Source: UMGS755 sp045652815 (GTDB lineage: Bacteria; Bacillota; Clostridia; UBA1381; UBA9506). Taken from it: 64,000 bases of DNA. A model generated the notes under the pieces. The model ran no database searches. It was not told the origin of the DNA and was given only the letters and a program-made list of their open reading frames with translations. Shown piece after piece: positions 34,068 to 42,432 of the stretch. Position numbers and translations under genes: made by a program. The stretch is from positions 12,080 to 76,079 of the forward strand of contig JAZOLH010000011.1 in the NCBI GenBank assembly GCA_045652815.1, written 5' to 3'. Within the stretch, counting starts at the first letter, position 1; the number at the start of each line of letters is the position of its first letter.

Positions 34068-34337
34068 ATGCGTGCAGTGATTACCGTTATCGGTCAGGAC
34101 AAGGTGGGTATTATCGCCGAAGTCAGCCGTATTTTAGCAGAAAATGACATCAATATTTTAGACATTTCCCAAACCATTATGCAGGATTTATTCACAATGG
34201 TGATGCTTGTTAATTTAGAAAAATCCAAGGTGAATGTGAAAGATATTTCCAAAACATTATCCGATTTAGGTGACGCTATGGGTCTTTCCATCCGTCTGCA
34301 GCATGAGGACTTGTTCCGTTCTATGCATAGAATTTAA
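34068..34337 (+). CDS. ACT domain-containing protein
   Basis: An 89-residue single ACT domain (DUF6 / Gcv-like, UPF0237) with the pattern VITVIGQDKVGIIAEVSRILAEN-INILDISQTIM, which forms the ligand-binding interface. These small proteins stand immediately before PFL (UPF0210) genes in many Firmicutes, as here (12-nt gap). It may sense an amino acid and act on its neighbour. The ligand is unknown. AGGAGG precedes the ATG and the pair has its own promoter. Confidence 0.9.
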   Translation: MRAVITVIGQDKVGIIAEVSRILAENDINILDISQTIMQDLFTMVMLVNLEKSKVNVKDISKTLSDLGDAMGLSIRLQHEDLFRSMHRI

Positions 34338-34349
34338 GGAGGCAGACCG

Positions 34350-35711
34350 ATGCTGAATTCTTTGGAAATTTTAGAAACCGTCAAAATGATTTCGGAGGAA
34401 CATTTAGATATCCGTACCGTTACCATGGGCATTTCTCTTTTATCCTGTGCGGGCGATGATGCGAAAGTTGTATCCGATAGAATCTATGAAAAAATTACCC
34501 GTCAGGCAGAAAATCTCGTTAAAACTGCGGAAGCCATTGAAACGGAATATGGTATCCCCATTATCAATAAACGTATTTCCGTAACCCCTGCTTCCATGCT
34601 TCTGTCCGGCAACCCGAAGCCTGAAGACTTTGTTTTGGTTGCAAAAGCCTTAGATAGAGCGGCCCACACAACAGGCGTTAACTTTATCGGCGGCTATTCT
34701 GCGCTGGTACATAAGGGTATGACCATCGGCGATCGTGCTTTAATTGCATCCATCCCCGAAGCGCTGGCAAGTACCGAACTGGTTTGCTCCAGCGTGAACG
34801 TGGGTACCACCCGTGCGGGCATCAATATGGATGCGGTGGCCGAGATGGGCCGCATTATTAAAGAAACCGCAGAGAGAACAAAAGAACACGATGGCTTTGG
34901 TTGTGCTAAACTGGTTGTGTTCTGTAATGCGGTGGAAGATAATCCCTTTATGGCAGGTGCCTTCTGCGGCGTTGGTGAGCCCGATGCGGTGATTAATGTC
35001 GGCGTTTCCGGTCCCGGTGTTGTGAAATGTGCGCTGGAACAGGTAAAAGGTGCCGATTTTGGCGTTGTGGCAGAAACCATTAAGAAAACCGCTTTTAAAA
35101 TCACCCGTATGGGTCAGATTGTGGCGCAGGAAGCATCCCGCCGCCTGAACGTGCCTTTTGGTATTGTGGATTTATCTTTAGCGCCCACCCCTGCTGTTGG
35201 TGACAGCGTGGCATACATCTTAGAAGAAATGGGTCTGGAACAGTGCGGTACCCACGGTACAACTGCGGCGCTTGCCCTCTTAAACGATGCGGTTAAAAAA
35301 GGCGGCGTTATGGCAAGTTCCTATGTTGGCGGTCTGTCCGGTGCCTTCATCCCCGTCAGTGAAGATGCGGGTATGATAGCGGCCACACGTTCAGGCGCCC
35401 TTTCATTAGATAAGTTAGAAGCTATGACCTGCGTTTGCTCTGTGGGTCTTGATATGATTTGTGTCCCCGGTGACACAACAGCCGAAACCATCAGCGCCAT
35501 CATTGCCGATGAATCGGCAATCGGTATGGTGAACAATAAAACCACTGCGGTGCGCATCATTCCCGCACCGGGCAAAAAGGTGGGGGATACCGTTGAATTC
35601 GGCGGCCTTTTGGGTACAGGTCCCGTGATGGCGGTGAACCAAAACTCAAGTGCTGATTTTATCGCTCGTGGCGGCAGAATTCCTGCACCGATACATAGTT
35701 TAAGAAACTAA
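34350..35711 (+). CDS. PFL family protein (UPF0210/DUF711)
   Basis: A 453-residue protein of the UPF0210 family, whose fold resembles pyruvate formate-lyase but lacks a known activity. The family is recognised from the N-terminal HLDIRTVTMGISLLSCAG, FIGGYSALVHKGMT-GD, and VNVGTTRAGINMDAV, together with the C-terminal GGRIPAPIHSLRN. It is 12 nt behind the ACT-domain gene with AAGGAGG in between, so the two are translated from one mRNA. No glycyl-radical loop of the catalytic RVSGY type can be seen, so a radical chemistry is unlikely. Confidence 0.92.
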   Translation: MLNSLEILETVKMISEEHLDIRTVTMGISLLSCAGDDAKVVSDRIYEKITRQAENLVKTAEAIETEYGIPIINKRISVTPASMLLSGNPKPEDFVLVAKALDRAAHTTGVNFIGGYSALVHKGMTIGDRALIASIPEALASTELVCSSVNVGTTRAGINMDAVAEMGRIIKETAERTKEHDGFGCAKLVVFCNAVEDNPFMAGAFCGVGEPDAVINVGVSGPGVVKCALEQVKGADFGVVAETIKKTAFKITRMGQIVAQEASRRLNVPFGIVDLSLAPTPAVGDSVAYILEEMGLEQCGTHGTTAALALLNDAVKKGGVMASSYVGGLSGAFIPVSEDAGMIAATRSGALSLDKLEAMTCVCSVGLDMICVPGDTTAETISAIIADESAIGMVNNKTTAVRIIPAPGKKVGDTVEFGGLLGTGPVMAVNQNSSADFIARGGRIPAPIHSLRN

Positions 35712-35745
35712 AAAAAGAAGCTGTGATTATCACAGCTTCTTTTTT
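35711..35745. terminator. Bidirectional terminator overlapping the 3' end of rdgB
   Basis: 16-bp stem (35711-35726 with 35730-35745) with a 3-nt loop and T/A-runs on both sides. The rdgB stop codon is within the right arm. Confidence 0.85.
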
Positions 35746-36314
35746 AAATCTTCCAATGCTCTTTTTCTGTGGCTAATGGAATTTTTCTGTTCGGCAGAGA
35801 GTGTACCGAAACTTTCGTTTAAGTCTAAGGAATAGAACACGGGGTCATAACCAAAACCACCGTCACCCTCGGGCGCGAAGAGAATTTTGCCTTCGCAAAC
35901 CCCGTCACCATAAAGATATTCACCCTCGGCGGTGATCAGGCAGATGGAACTGTAAAACCGTGCGGTGCGTTTTTCTTCGGGCACATCACGGAGCGCATCC
36001 AGCAGTTTGCTTGTGTTATCTTCATCGGAAGCATCTTCCCCTGCATAGCGGGCAGAGTAGATACCCGGTGCGCCATCTAAGGCATCCACACAGAGCCCTG
36101 AATCGTCGGCAAGGACTGCGCAGTCGGTTAAGTTTTTCAAGGATTCTGCCTTAATGGTGGCGTTTTCACGGAATGTGCTGCCTGTTTCTTCTGCATCGGT
36201 AGGGAGCCCCAGTTCTTTAGCGCCCAGCACTTCGTAATCGGAGAAAATGGCTTTGATTTCGCGGAGTTTACCGGCGTTTCCTGTTGCCACGACCATTCGT
36301 TTAACAGATGACAT
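35730..36314 (-). CDS. XTP/dITP diphosphatase (RdgB/HAM1)
   Basis: A 194-residue pyrophosphatase that removes ITP, dITP and XTP from the nucleotide pool so they are not built into DNA or RNA. It has the N-terminal VVATGNAGKLREIKAI, DDSGLCVDAL, PGIYSARYAG, the conserved FGYDPVF and the C-terminal SHRKRALEDL. ATG 36314 is preferred because AGGATGG lies 9-15 nt upstream and the sequence then begins MSSVKRMVVATGN. A longer in-frame reading to 36485 runs across the tRNA-Glu gene, so it is rejected. Confidence 0.95.
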   Translation of the reverse strand: MSSVKRMVVATGNAGKLREIKAIFSDYEVLGAKELGLPTDAEETGSTFRENATIKAESLKNLTDCAVLADDSGLCVDALDGAPGIYSARYAGEDASDEDNTSKLLDALRDVPEEKRTARFYSSICLITAEGEYLYGDGVCEGKILFAPEGDGGFGYDPVFYSLDLNESFGTLSAEQKNSISHRKRALEDLKKKL

Positions 36315-36376
36315 AGTGTTCACCATCCTATGATTTTTTGCAAAAAAAATCGGAACAAGCGATGCTTGTTCCGACG

Positions 36377-36452
36377 TGGTGCCCCGTACGAGATTCGAAC
36401 TCGTGTTACCGCCGTGAAAGGGCGGTGTCTTAGACCACTTGACCAACGGGCC
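36377..36452 (-). tRNA. tRNA-Glu (UUC), CCA encoded
   Basis: On the minus strand a full cloverleaf: acceptor GGCCCGT/ACGGGGC, D-arm, anticodon loop CTTTCAC (anticodon TTC), T-loop TTCGAAT with stem ACGAG/CTCGT, and a genomic CCA end. The acceptor stem has a G2-G71 mismatch where relatives usually have a G-U or G-C pair, and the D-loop seems one base longer than common. It lies between rdgB and ruvB on the same strand. Confidence 0.95.
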
Positions 36453-36564
36453 ATTCCTTTTATGTTTTGCCTCTCGGCTCAACACCTTGATTATTATAAC
36501 AGGGTTTTAATGGCTTGTCAATAGTTTTTTTAAAAATTTTTTAGAATTTTTGAAAAACATAAAA

Positions 36565-36698
36565 AAGCCTTCCCCTTGAGGGGAAGGTGTCACCGTAGGT
36601 GACGGATGAGGTGTGACATAAAAAATGTAAAAAACAATTTATTTATAACACCTCATCAGTCTCGCATGCTCGACAGCTTCCCCTCAAGGGGAAGCCTT
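36565..36698. repeat. MITE-like palindromic element next to ruvB
   Basis: A 134-bp non-coding unit. The ends form imperfect inverted repeats about 45-50 bp long: AAGCCTTCCCCTTGAGGGG at the left and CCCCTCAAGGGGAAGCCTT at the right, each followed internally by short palindromic blocks and a shared GGATGAGGTGT/ACACCTCAT pair. The AT-rich centre has no ORF. The element abuts the ruvB stop codon. The design is that of the short palindromic repeats scattered between genes in gut Clostridia, presumed MITEs mobilised in trans. Confidence 0.8.
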
Positions 36699-36701
36699 AA
36701 T

Positions 36702-37736
36702 TTATTCATCAAATCTCAGTTCGGTGGTGTAGGGCACTTTAAAGTGTGCGTAGGCCTTGGCGGTTGCCATTCTGCCGCGAGGCGTACGATTCAAAAAGCC
36801 GATTTGCAGCAGATAGGGTTCATATACATCTTCGATGGTGCCTGCATCTTCGCCGATGGAAGCGGCAAGGGTTTCAAGCCCCACGGGACCACCACCGAAG
36901 TTTTCGATGATAAACATCATCATACGACGGTCAATAGCATCAAGACCCATAGAGTCGATTTCCATTGTGTTCAGCGCCATATCCGCAATTTCGCGGGTGA
37001 TGGTGCCATCGCCCTGCACCTGCGCAAAGTCACGCACGCGTTTTAACAGACGGTTGGCAATTCGGGGCGTGCCACGGGAACGACGACCGATTTCATAGGA
37101 ACCATCAGGGTCGATTTTAGTACCCAAAATATCAGCACTGCGGCGGATGATTTCATCCAGTTCTTCCGCGGTGTAGAGTTCCAAGCGGCTGATCACGCCG
37201 AAACGGTCGCGAAGGGGAGCGGAGAGCAGGCCTGTTCTTGTGGTGGCACCAATCAGAGTAAAGCGGGGCAGGTCGAGGCGAACAGAATGGGCGCCGGGAC
37301 CTTTACCTAAAATAATATCCAGCGAAAAGTCTTCCATAGCGGGATAGAGAATTTCTTCCACGTTGCGACTTAAACGGTGAATTTCATCGATGAACAAAAT
37401 GTCGTGCTCGGAAAGACCTGTTAAAATGGCCGCCAAATCGCCTGCGCGCTCAATGGAGGGACCGGAGGTCACACGGATGTTCACGCCCATTTCATTGGCA
37501 ATAATGCCTGCCAAAGTGGTTTTACCAAGACCCGGAGGACCATAGAGCAGAACGTGGTCTAAGGGGTCGTGACGTTCTTTTGCGGCACGGATAAACACTT
37601 TCATGTTTTCCTTAACCTTGCTCTGACCGATGTATTCATTTAAATGTCTCGGACGGAGGGAGTATTCCACATCGGAATCTTCCCCTAAGGTACGAGAGGA
37701 GATAATTCTGTCTTCATGCATTTCTTCAAAAGGCAT
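36702..37736 (-). CDS. ruvB: Holliday junction branch migration ATPase RuvB
   Basis: A 344-residue AAA+ motor that drives branch migration at four-way junctions with RuvA. It carries Walker A GPPGLGKTT, Walker B FIDEIHRL, sensor I IGATTRTG and the C-terminal winged helix with TPRGRMAT. It is the last of ruvC-ruvA-ruvB on the minus strand. The ATG 37736 has AAAGGA in the correct place; an in-frame ATG 12 nt further in is a possible alternative. The stop codon lies 3 nt from the MITE-like element. Confidence 0.98.
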   Translation of the reverse strand: MPFEEMHEDRIISSRTLGEDSDVEYSLRPRHLNEYIGQSKVKENMKVFIRAAKERHDPLDHVLLYGPPGLGKTTLAGIIANEMGVNIRVTSGPSIERAGDLAAILTGLSEHDILFIDEIHRLSRNVEEILYPAMEDFSLDIILGKGPGAHSVRLDLPRFTLIGATTRTGLLSAPLRDRFGVISRLELYTAEELDEIIRRSADILGTKIDPDGSYEIGRRSRGTPRIANRLLKRVRDFAQVQGDGTITREIADMALNTMEIDSMGLDAIDRRMMMFIIENFGGGPVGLETLAASIGEDAGTIEDVYEPYLLQIGFLNRTPRGRMATAKAYAHFKVPYTTELRFDE

Positions 37737-37772
37737 AACAGCAGTCCTTTCTGTTTGAAAGTAAATCTATGG

Positions 37773-38369
37773 TTAGATGTTTTTTGCCAAAATTTTGAGT
37801 GCAGAGCGAATGAGAGCCGAGGTGTTATCGCCTTCTGCCTGCGAAACCGCACGGGCGGCTTCAGTTTGAGTGTAACCCAATGCACAAAGGGCTTCAACCG
37901 CTTCGTTATCGGTTTTAACGGGAATGGGAACGCTGACACCTGCATCGCCTGTTGTTTTAATAAAGTCGGCATTATCCAGTTTGTCCTTTAATTCCAAACA
38001 AATTTTCTGAGCCAGTTTCGGACCAACGCCGTTAGCGCGGGTGATGGTTTTAAAGTCTCCCGTTACAGCTGCCAGTGCAAATTCTGCAGGGCGCAGAACG
38101 GATAAAATGGCAAGACCTGCTTTTGGACCAGCGCCGGAAACGGAAATAATGCGGCGGAACATAGAGATTTCTTCGGCGGTTAAAAAACCGTATAAATCCA
38201 TAGCGTCTTCCGCTACCTTTAAGTATGTATAAATTTTTGCATCAGAGCCAACAGACAGGGCCGAGAGACCATAGGGGGACATAAACACCCGATAGCCAAC
38301 CGCACCCGTATCAATGATGGCGGCATTTTCTTCGATGGCGGCAACAGTACCGCTTACAAAAGCAATCAT
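37773..38369 (-). CDS. ruvA: Holliday junction DNA helicase subunit RuvA
   Basis: A 198-residue subunit that binds the junction core as a tetramer. The start ATG 38369 (MIAFVSGTV) follows GGAG and agrees with the family's usual MI-x-x-xG opening. It has the N-terminal OB-fold, the helix-hairpin-helix segments (ISVSGAGPKAGLAIL and ANGVGPKLAQKI), and the C-terminal three-helix domain III that contacts RuvB (EALCALGYTQTEA). Gene order ruvC-ruvA-ruvB with a 2-nt gap to ruvC is standard. Confidence 0.97.
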   Translation of the reverse strand: MIAFVSGTVAAIEENAAIIDTGAVGYRVFMSPYGLSALSVGSDAKIYTYLKVAEDAMDLYGFLTAEEISMFRRIISVSGAGPKAGLAILSVLRPAEFALAAVTGDFKTITRANGVGPKLAQKICLELKDKLDNADFIKTTGDAGVSVPIPVKTDNEAVEALCALGYTQTEAARAVSQAEGDNTSALIRSALKILAKNI

Positions 38370-38371
38370 AA

Positions 38372-38872
38372 TTAAACTCCTTCCGTTTTGGTGAGTTTTT
38401 GGTATCCTGAATTGTGCGCGTGGCAAATGGCAACTGCCAATGCATCAGACACATCGTCGGGCTTGGGAACAGCGGGCAAATTGAGCAGTGATTTCACCAT
38501 ACGCTGAATCTGCGCCTTATCGGCTCGACCATAGCCCGTTACCGCCTGTTTAACCTGCAAAGGTGTATATTCATACACAGGCAGGTTTTGCACCGTGGCG
38601 GCAAGCATAATCACACCGCGACCGTGAGCAACAGCGATACCTGTTGTGACGTTTGTGTTAAAGAAAAGTTCTTCAATGGCGCAAACGTCGGGGTGGAATC
38701 GTTCAATTAAAATATGAATATCCTCATAAATATTCCGGAGCCGGTCCGACAGTTTCATGCCTGCTTTTGTGGTTACAGCGCCATAGTCAATAACGGAGAA
38801 GCGGCCCGCTTCGTAGTTGATAACACCGTAGCCCACAATGGCAATGCCGGGGTCGATACCTAAAATTATCAT
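38372..38872 (-). CDS. ruvC: Crossover junction endodeoxyribonuclease RuvC
   Basis: A 166-residue nuclease that cuts Holliday junctions in symmetric fashion as a dimer. The catalytic acids are at GIDPG (D near residue 7), the EELFFN segment (E about 67), and the pair in the C-terminal DDVSDALAVAICHA block. ATG 38872, with AAAGGG upstream, gives MIILGIDPGIA, as expected. An upstream reading to 38935 has no RBS. It leads the ruvCAB operon. Confidence 0.96.
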   Translation of the reverse strand: MIILGIDPGIAIVGYGVINYEAGRFSVIDYGAVTTKAGMKLSDRLRNIYEDIHILIERFHPDVCAIEELFFNTNVTTGIAVAHGRGVIMLAATVQNLPVYEYTPLQVKQAVTGYGRADKAQIQRMVKSLLNLPAVPKPDDVSDALAVAICHAHNSGYQKLTKTEGV

Positions 38873-38953
38873 AATTTTCCCTTTACTTTCATGCATAAAT
38901 TCATAAAAATACAATAAAATTGCATTTTTTTGCAAAAAATTTTCAAAAAACTA

Positions 38954-38982
38954 TTGAAAAATCTATTTTTATGCTGTATAAT
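38954..38982 (+). promoter_or_regulatory. argG promoter
   Basis: TTGAAA (38954-38959), 17-nt spacer, TATAAT (38977-38982). The leader to the ATG is 55 nt. No obvious ArgR palindrome was identified. Confidence 0.8.
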
Positions 38983-39037
38983 AAGCAACATATTGGAATT
39001 TTAATACTATTCTATCATACTTTTGGAGGAAATGCAA

Positions 39038-40264
39038 ATGTCTGCGAAAGAAAAAGTTATTTTAGCGTATTCCGGTGGTTTAGACACATCCATCATCATC
39101 CCCTGGCTGAAGGAAAACTACGATTATGAAGTAATCGCAGTTTGCGGTGATGTTGGTCAGGGTAAAGAAACCGAAGGTCTTGAAGAAAAAGCTTTAAAGA
39201 CCGGCGCTTCCAAACTTTATATTGAAAATCTGCAGGAAGAATATGTAACCGATTACATCTGGCCCACCTTAAAAGCCGGTGCGGTTTACGAAGGTAAGTA
39301 TCTCCTCGGTACTTCCCACGCTCGTCCCTGCATTGCAAAACGTTTAGTTGAAATTGCAGAAGCTGAGGGCGCAACTGCCATCTGCCACGGTTGTACCGGT
39401 AAAGGTAACGACCAGGTTCGTTTCGAACTGACCATTAAGGCGCTGGCACCCCACCTGAAGATTATTGCTCCCTGGCGTATTTGGGACATCAAATCCCGTG
39501 AAGAAGAAATCGAATATGCAGAAGCTCGTGGTATCCCCGTTCCTGTTACCAAGGAAGATAACTATTCCATGGATAGAAACATCTGGCATCTGTCTCACGA
39601 AGGTATGGATCTTGAAGATCCCGCTAACGAACCTAAATATGACAGTCTGCTGAAACTGATGGTTTCTCCCGAACAGGCACCCGACACCCCGACTTATGTT
39701 GAAATTGAATTTGAAAAGGGTATTCCCGTTGCTATTGATGGCGTTCGCTACGAAAGCGCAGTTGAACTGCTGAAAAAGGCAAACGAACTGGCAGGTGCTA
39801 ACGGTGTTGGTATTGATGACATCGTTGAAAACCGTCTGGTTGGTATGAAGAGCCGTGGCGTTTACGAAACTCCCGGTGGTACTCTTCTGTACGCTGCTCA
39901 CAAAGAACTGGAATACATTTGCTTAGACAAACGTACTCTGCATTATAAAATGAAACTGGCTAACGATTTTGCTGATCTGCTCTATGATGGTCTGTGGTTC
40001 ACACCGCTGCGCGAAGCAATGAGCGCATTCATCGACAGCACACAGGAAACCGTTACCGGTAAGGTTCGCATTAAGCTGTATAAAGGTAACTGCATGGCAG
40101 CCGGCGTAACCTCTCCTTACACCCTCTATGATGAAGAAATTGCAACCTTTGATGAGGATGAAGTTTACAATCAGAAAGATGCTGAAGGCTTCATCAACCT
40201 GTTTGGTCTGCCTCTCAAAGTTAACGCAATGATGAAGAAAAGAAACGGTGAAAAATTAGTCTAA
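39038..40264 (+). CDS. argG: Argininosuccinate synthase
   Basis: A 408-residue ATP-dependent enzyme that joins citrulline and aspartate, the step before argH in arginine formation. The PP-loop AYSGGLDTSI is close to the N-terminus and GCTGKGNDQVRFE marks the aspartate site. GGAGG (39025-39029) fits ATG 39038; ATG 39032 is also in frame but only 2 nt behind it. argH follows after an 80-nt gap containing a repeat-like hairpin. Confidence 0.98.
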   Translation: MSAKEKVILAYSGGLDTSIIIPWLKENYDYEVIAVCGDVGQGKETEGLEEKALKTGASKLYIENLQEEYVTDYIWPTLKAGAVYEGKYLLGTSHARPCIAKRLVEIAEAEGATAICHGCTGKGNDQVRFELTIKALAPHLKIIAPWRIWDIKSREEEIEYAEARGIPVPVTKEDNYSMDRNIWHLSHEGMDLEDPANEPKYDSLLKLMVSPEQAPDTPTYVEIEFEKGIPVAIDGVRYESAVELLKKANELAGANGVGIDDIVENRLVGMKSRGVYETPGGTLLYAAHKELEYICLDKRTLHYKMKLANDFADLLYDGLWFTPLREAMSAFIDSTQETVTGKVRIKLYKGNCMAAGVTSPYTLYDEEIATFDEDEVYNQKDAEGFINLFGLPLKVNAMMKKRNGEKLV

Positions 40265-40284
40265 TAGTTTAAAATGTTTGTAAG

Positions 40285-40318
40285 CTGCAGGGCGGACTGG
40301 GTTCAGTTCGCCCTACAG
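40285..40318. repeat. Palindromic repeat in the argG-argH gap
   Basis: CTGCAGGGCGGACTG at 40285-40299 pairs imperfectly with CAGTTCGCCCTACAG at 40304-40318. The GGGCGGAC/GTTCGCCC core is typical of a short intergenic repeat of Clostridia. It may also serve as an intra-operon mRNA hairpin. Confidence 0.55.
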
Positions 40319-40343
40319 TCGTATAAAGGAGCTTGATGAAAGT

Positions 40344-41729
40344 ATGAAAAAAAAGCTTTGGGGCGGTCGTTTTTCCAAGGCAACCGATGCCCGTGTTGAC
40401 GATTTTAACTCATCCATCCGCTTTGATGCACGGATGTATGCTGAAGATATTGACGGATCCATTGCCCATGCGGGTATGCTGGGTCGTCAGGGCATTATTC
40501 CCTCCGATGATGCGGCACTGATTCAGAAAACATTGAAAGAAATCAAAGAAGATGTTGCCGCAGGCAAGGTGGAATTTTTGGTAGATGCCGAGGATATTCA
40601 CATGAACGTGGAAACCCTGCTGATTGAACGCATCGGCGATGTGGGTAAACGTTTGCACACAGGCCGCAGTCGTAACGATCAGGTGGCAGTGGATTTGCGC
40701 CTGCACCTTAGAAACGCTTGCGACAATGTGCGTGCTGAAGCCAAAGTTTTGATGGAAACGCTCCTTGATTTGGCAGAAGAACATACCGAGACCATTATGC
40801 CCGGTTACACCCATCTGCAAAAGGCACAGCCCGTCACCTTGGCTCATCATTTACTTGCTTATTTTGAAATGTTAAAGCGTGACTATGCGCGCCTTTCTGA
40901 GTGCCGCGCTCGTATCAATGTTATGCCCCTTGGCTCCGGTGCTTTGGCGGGTACAACCTATCCTTTAGACCGCGAAAGTGTTGCAAAAGAACTGGGCTTT
41001 GATGCGGTGACAAACAACTCCTTAGATGGCGTGAGTGACCGTGATTTTGCTATCGAACTGTGTAGCGATTTATCGCTCCTTATGATGCATCTGTCCCGCT
41101 TCTGTGAGGAACTGATTCTCTGGTCCTCCCACGAGTTTTCTTTTGTGGAAATGGATGATGCTTATTCAACCGGTTCTTCCATTATGCCCCAGAAAAAGAA
41201 TCCCGATGTGGCAGAACTGATTCGTGGTAAAACAGGTCGTGTCTATGGCAGTCTGACAACCCTGCTGACAATGATGAAAGGCCTGCCCCTTGCCTATAAC
41301 AAGGATATGCAGGAAGATAAAGAAGCAATTTTTGATGCGGTGGATACTGTTATGCTGTGTCTGCCCGTGTTTACCGATATGATTAAAACCATGCGCGTGC
41401 GCCGTGATGTTATGCTGCGTGGTGCAAAAGGCGGCTTTGCCAATGCGACCGATGTAGCAGATTATCTGGTGAAGAAGGGCGTTCCCTTCCGCGATTCTCA
41501 CAGTATCGTGGGTCAGATGGTGGCGTATGCCATCGGCGCAGGTAAGAATTTAGATGACTTTACCTTAGATGAATTTAAGGCCCTCTCACCTCTGATTGAA
41601 GATGACATTTACGATGCCATCAGTATGGAAACCTGCGTGGGCGACAGAAAGGTCAAAGGCGGCCCTGCACCTGAGCGTGTTAAAGCTGAAATCCAAGATG
41701 GCAGAAAACATCTTGCCAGCTTAAACTAA
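40344..41729 (+). CDS. argH: Argininosuccinate lyase
   Basis: A 461-residue fumarase-superfamily enzyme that splits argininosuccinate into arginine and fumarate. The signature GSSIMPQKKNPD is at about residue 276, the catalytic His region THLQKAQPVTLAHH lies near 158-171, and the N-terminal LWGGRFSKATD is conserved. Length is standard. The AAAGGAG is 12 nt before the ATG. An ATG at 40336 is out of frame and reads only three codons. It precedes an SGNH hydrolase with a promoter of its own. Confidence 0.98.
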   Translation: MKKKLWGGRFSKATDARVDDFNSSIRFDARMYAEDIDGSIAHAGMLGRQGIIPSDDAALIQKTLKEIKEDVAAGKVEFLVDAEDIHMNVETLLIERIGDVGKRLHTGRSRNDQVAVDLRLHLRNACDNVRAEAKVLMETLLDLAEEHTETIMPGYTHLQKAQPVTLAHHLLAYFEMLKRDYARLSECRARINVMPLGSGALAGTTYPLDRESVAKELGFDAVTNNSLDGVSDRDFAIELCSDLSLLMMHLSRFCEELILWSSHEFSFVEMDDAYSTGSSIMPQKKNPDVAELIRGKTGRVYGSLTTLLTMMKGLPLAYNKDMQEDKEAIFDAVDTVMLCLPVFTDMIKTMRVRRDVMLRGAKGGFANATDVADYLVKKGVPFRDSHSIVGQMVAYAIGAGKNLDDFTLDEFKALSPLIEDDIYDAISMETCVGDRKVKGGPAPERVKAEIQDGRKHLASLN

Positions 41730-41741
41730 GTATGGTACAAT
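41713..41741 (+). promoter_or_regulatory. Promoter of the first SGNH hydrolase, extended -10
   Basis: TTGCCA (41713-41718, inside the argH 3' end), 17-nt spacer, TACAAT (41736-41741) with TGG before it. Confidence 0.65.
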
Positions 41742-41757
41742 AAGTCGGAGGAAAACA

Positions 41758-42411
41758 ATGGAATTAAAAGGCAAAGTGATTAACTTTTTAGGTGACAGTA
41801 TCACCCAAGGTCACGGCGTTTTGGAAGAGAAGAATATCTATCACCAGCGCATCGCCAAAACATATAAATTAAAACGTGCCAATAACTATGGTATCAGCGG
41901 TACCCGTTTTGCTAAACAGCAGGTACCAACAGTGGATAACCCCCGTTACGACCAGTGGTTTGCTTCCCGTGTGGATGCCATGGAACAGGATGCGGATGCA
42001 GTTGTTGTCTTCGGTGGCACAAACGATTGGGGACACGGTGATGCTCCCATCGGCACCTTCTCTGACAGAACAGAGGATACCTTTTATGGTGCCTGCCACG
42101 TTTTGTTTACCAAACTGATTCAGCGTTATCACGGTAAGCCCATTGTTATTGTAACACCTCTGCACAGAGTGGGTGAGCGTGACCTTCACAAAAGAGAAGA
42201 CAGAGAGATGATGCTCTCTGACTATGTTGACATTATCAAAGAGGTGGCAAGATATTATTCTTTGCCGGTTTGCGATATGTTTGCGATCTCCGGTCTGCAA
42301 CCTGAGATTCCCGAAATTTGTGAAAACTATATTCCCGATGGTCTGCATCCTGATGATAATGGTCAGAAAATTCTGGCAGACAGAATCGGTGCCTTTTTAA
42401 AGGCATTATAA
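41758..42411 (+). CDS. SGNH/GDSL-type esterase
   Basis: A 217-residue alpha/beta hydrolase with block I FLGDSITQG (catalytic Ser), the block II Gly, block III GTNDW and block V DGLHPDDNGQ (catalytic Asp and His). The substrate may be an acetylated sugar or acyl ester; none can be chosen. It lacks a signal peptide, so it acts in the cytosol. CGGAGG precedes the ATG and the next gene, an XRE-cupin regulator, begins 21 nt later. A second, different SGNH gene is at 49161. Confidence 0.9.
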   Translation: MELKGKVINFLGDSITQGHGVLEEKNIYHQRIAKTYKLKRANNYGISGTRFAKQQVPTVDNPRYDQWFASRVDAMEQDADAVVVFGGTNDWGHGDAPIGTFSDRTEDTFYGACHVLFTKLIQRYHGKPIVIVTPLHRVGERDLHKREDREMMLSDYVDIIKEVARYYSLPVCDMFAISGLQPEIPEICENYIPDGLHPDDNGQKILADRIGAFLKAL

Positions 42412-42432
42412 GAGAAAAGGATGGTGACAACC

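Noticed and set aside
35730..36485. Longer rdgB starting upstream of 36314
   Set aside because: It would run through the tRNA-Glu gene; the RBS and family N-terminus support 36314.
36606..37046. 146-residue ORF opposite the ruvB end and MITE
   Set aside because: Shadow of ruvB plus repeat sequence, no RBS.
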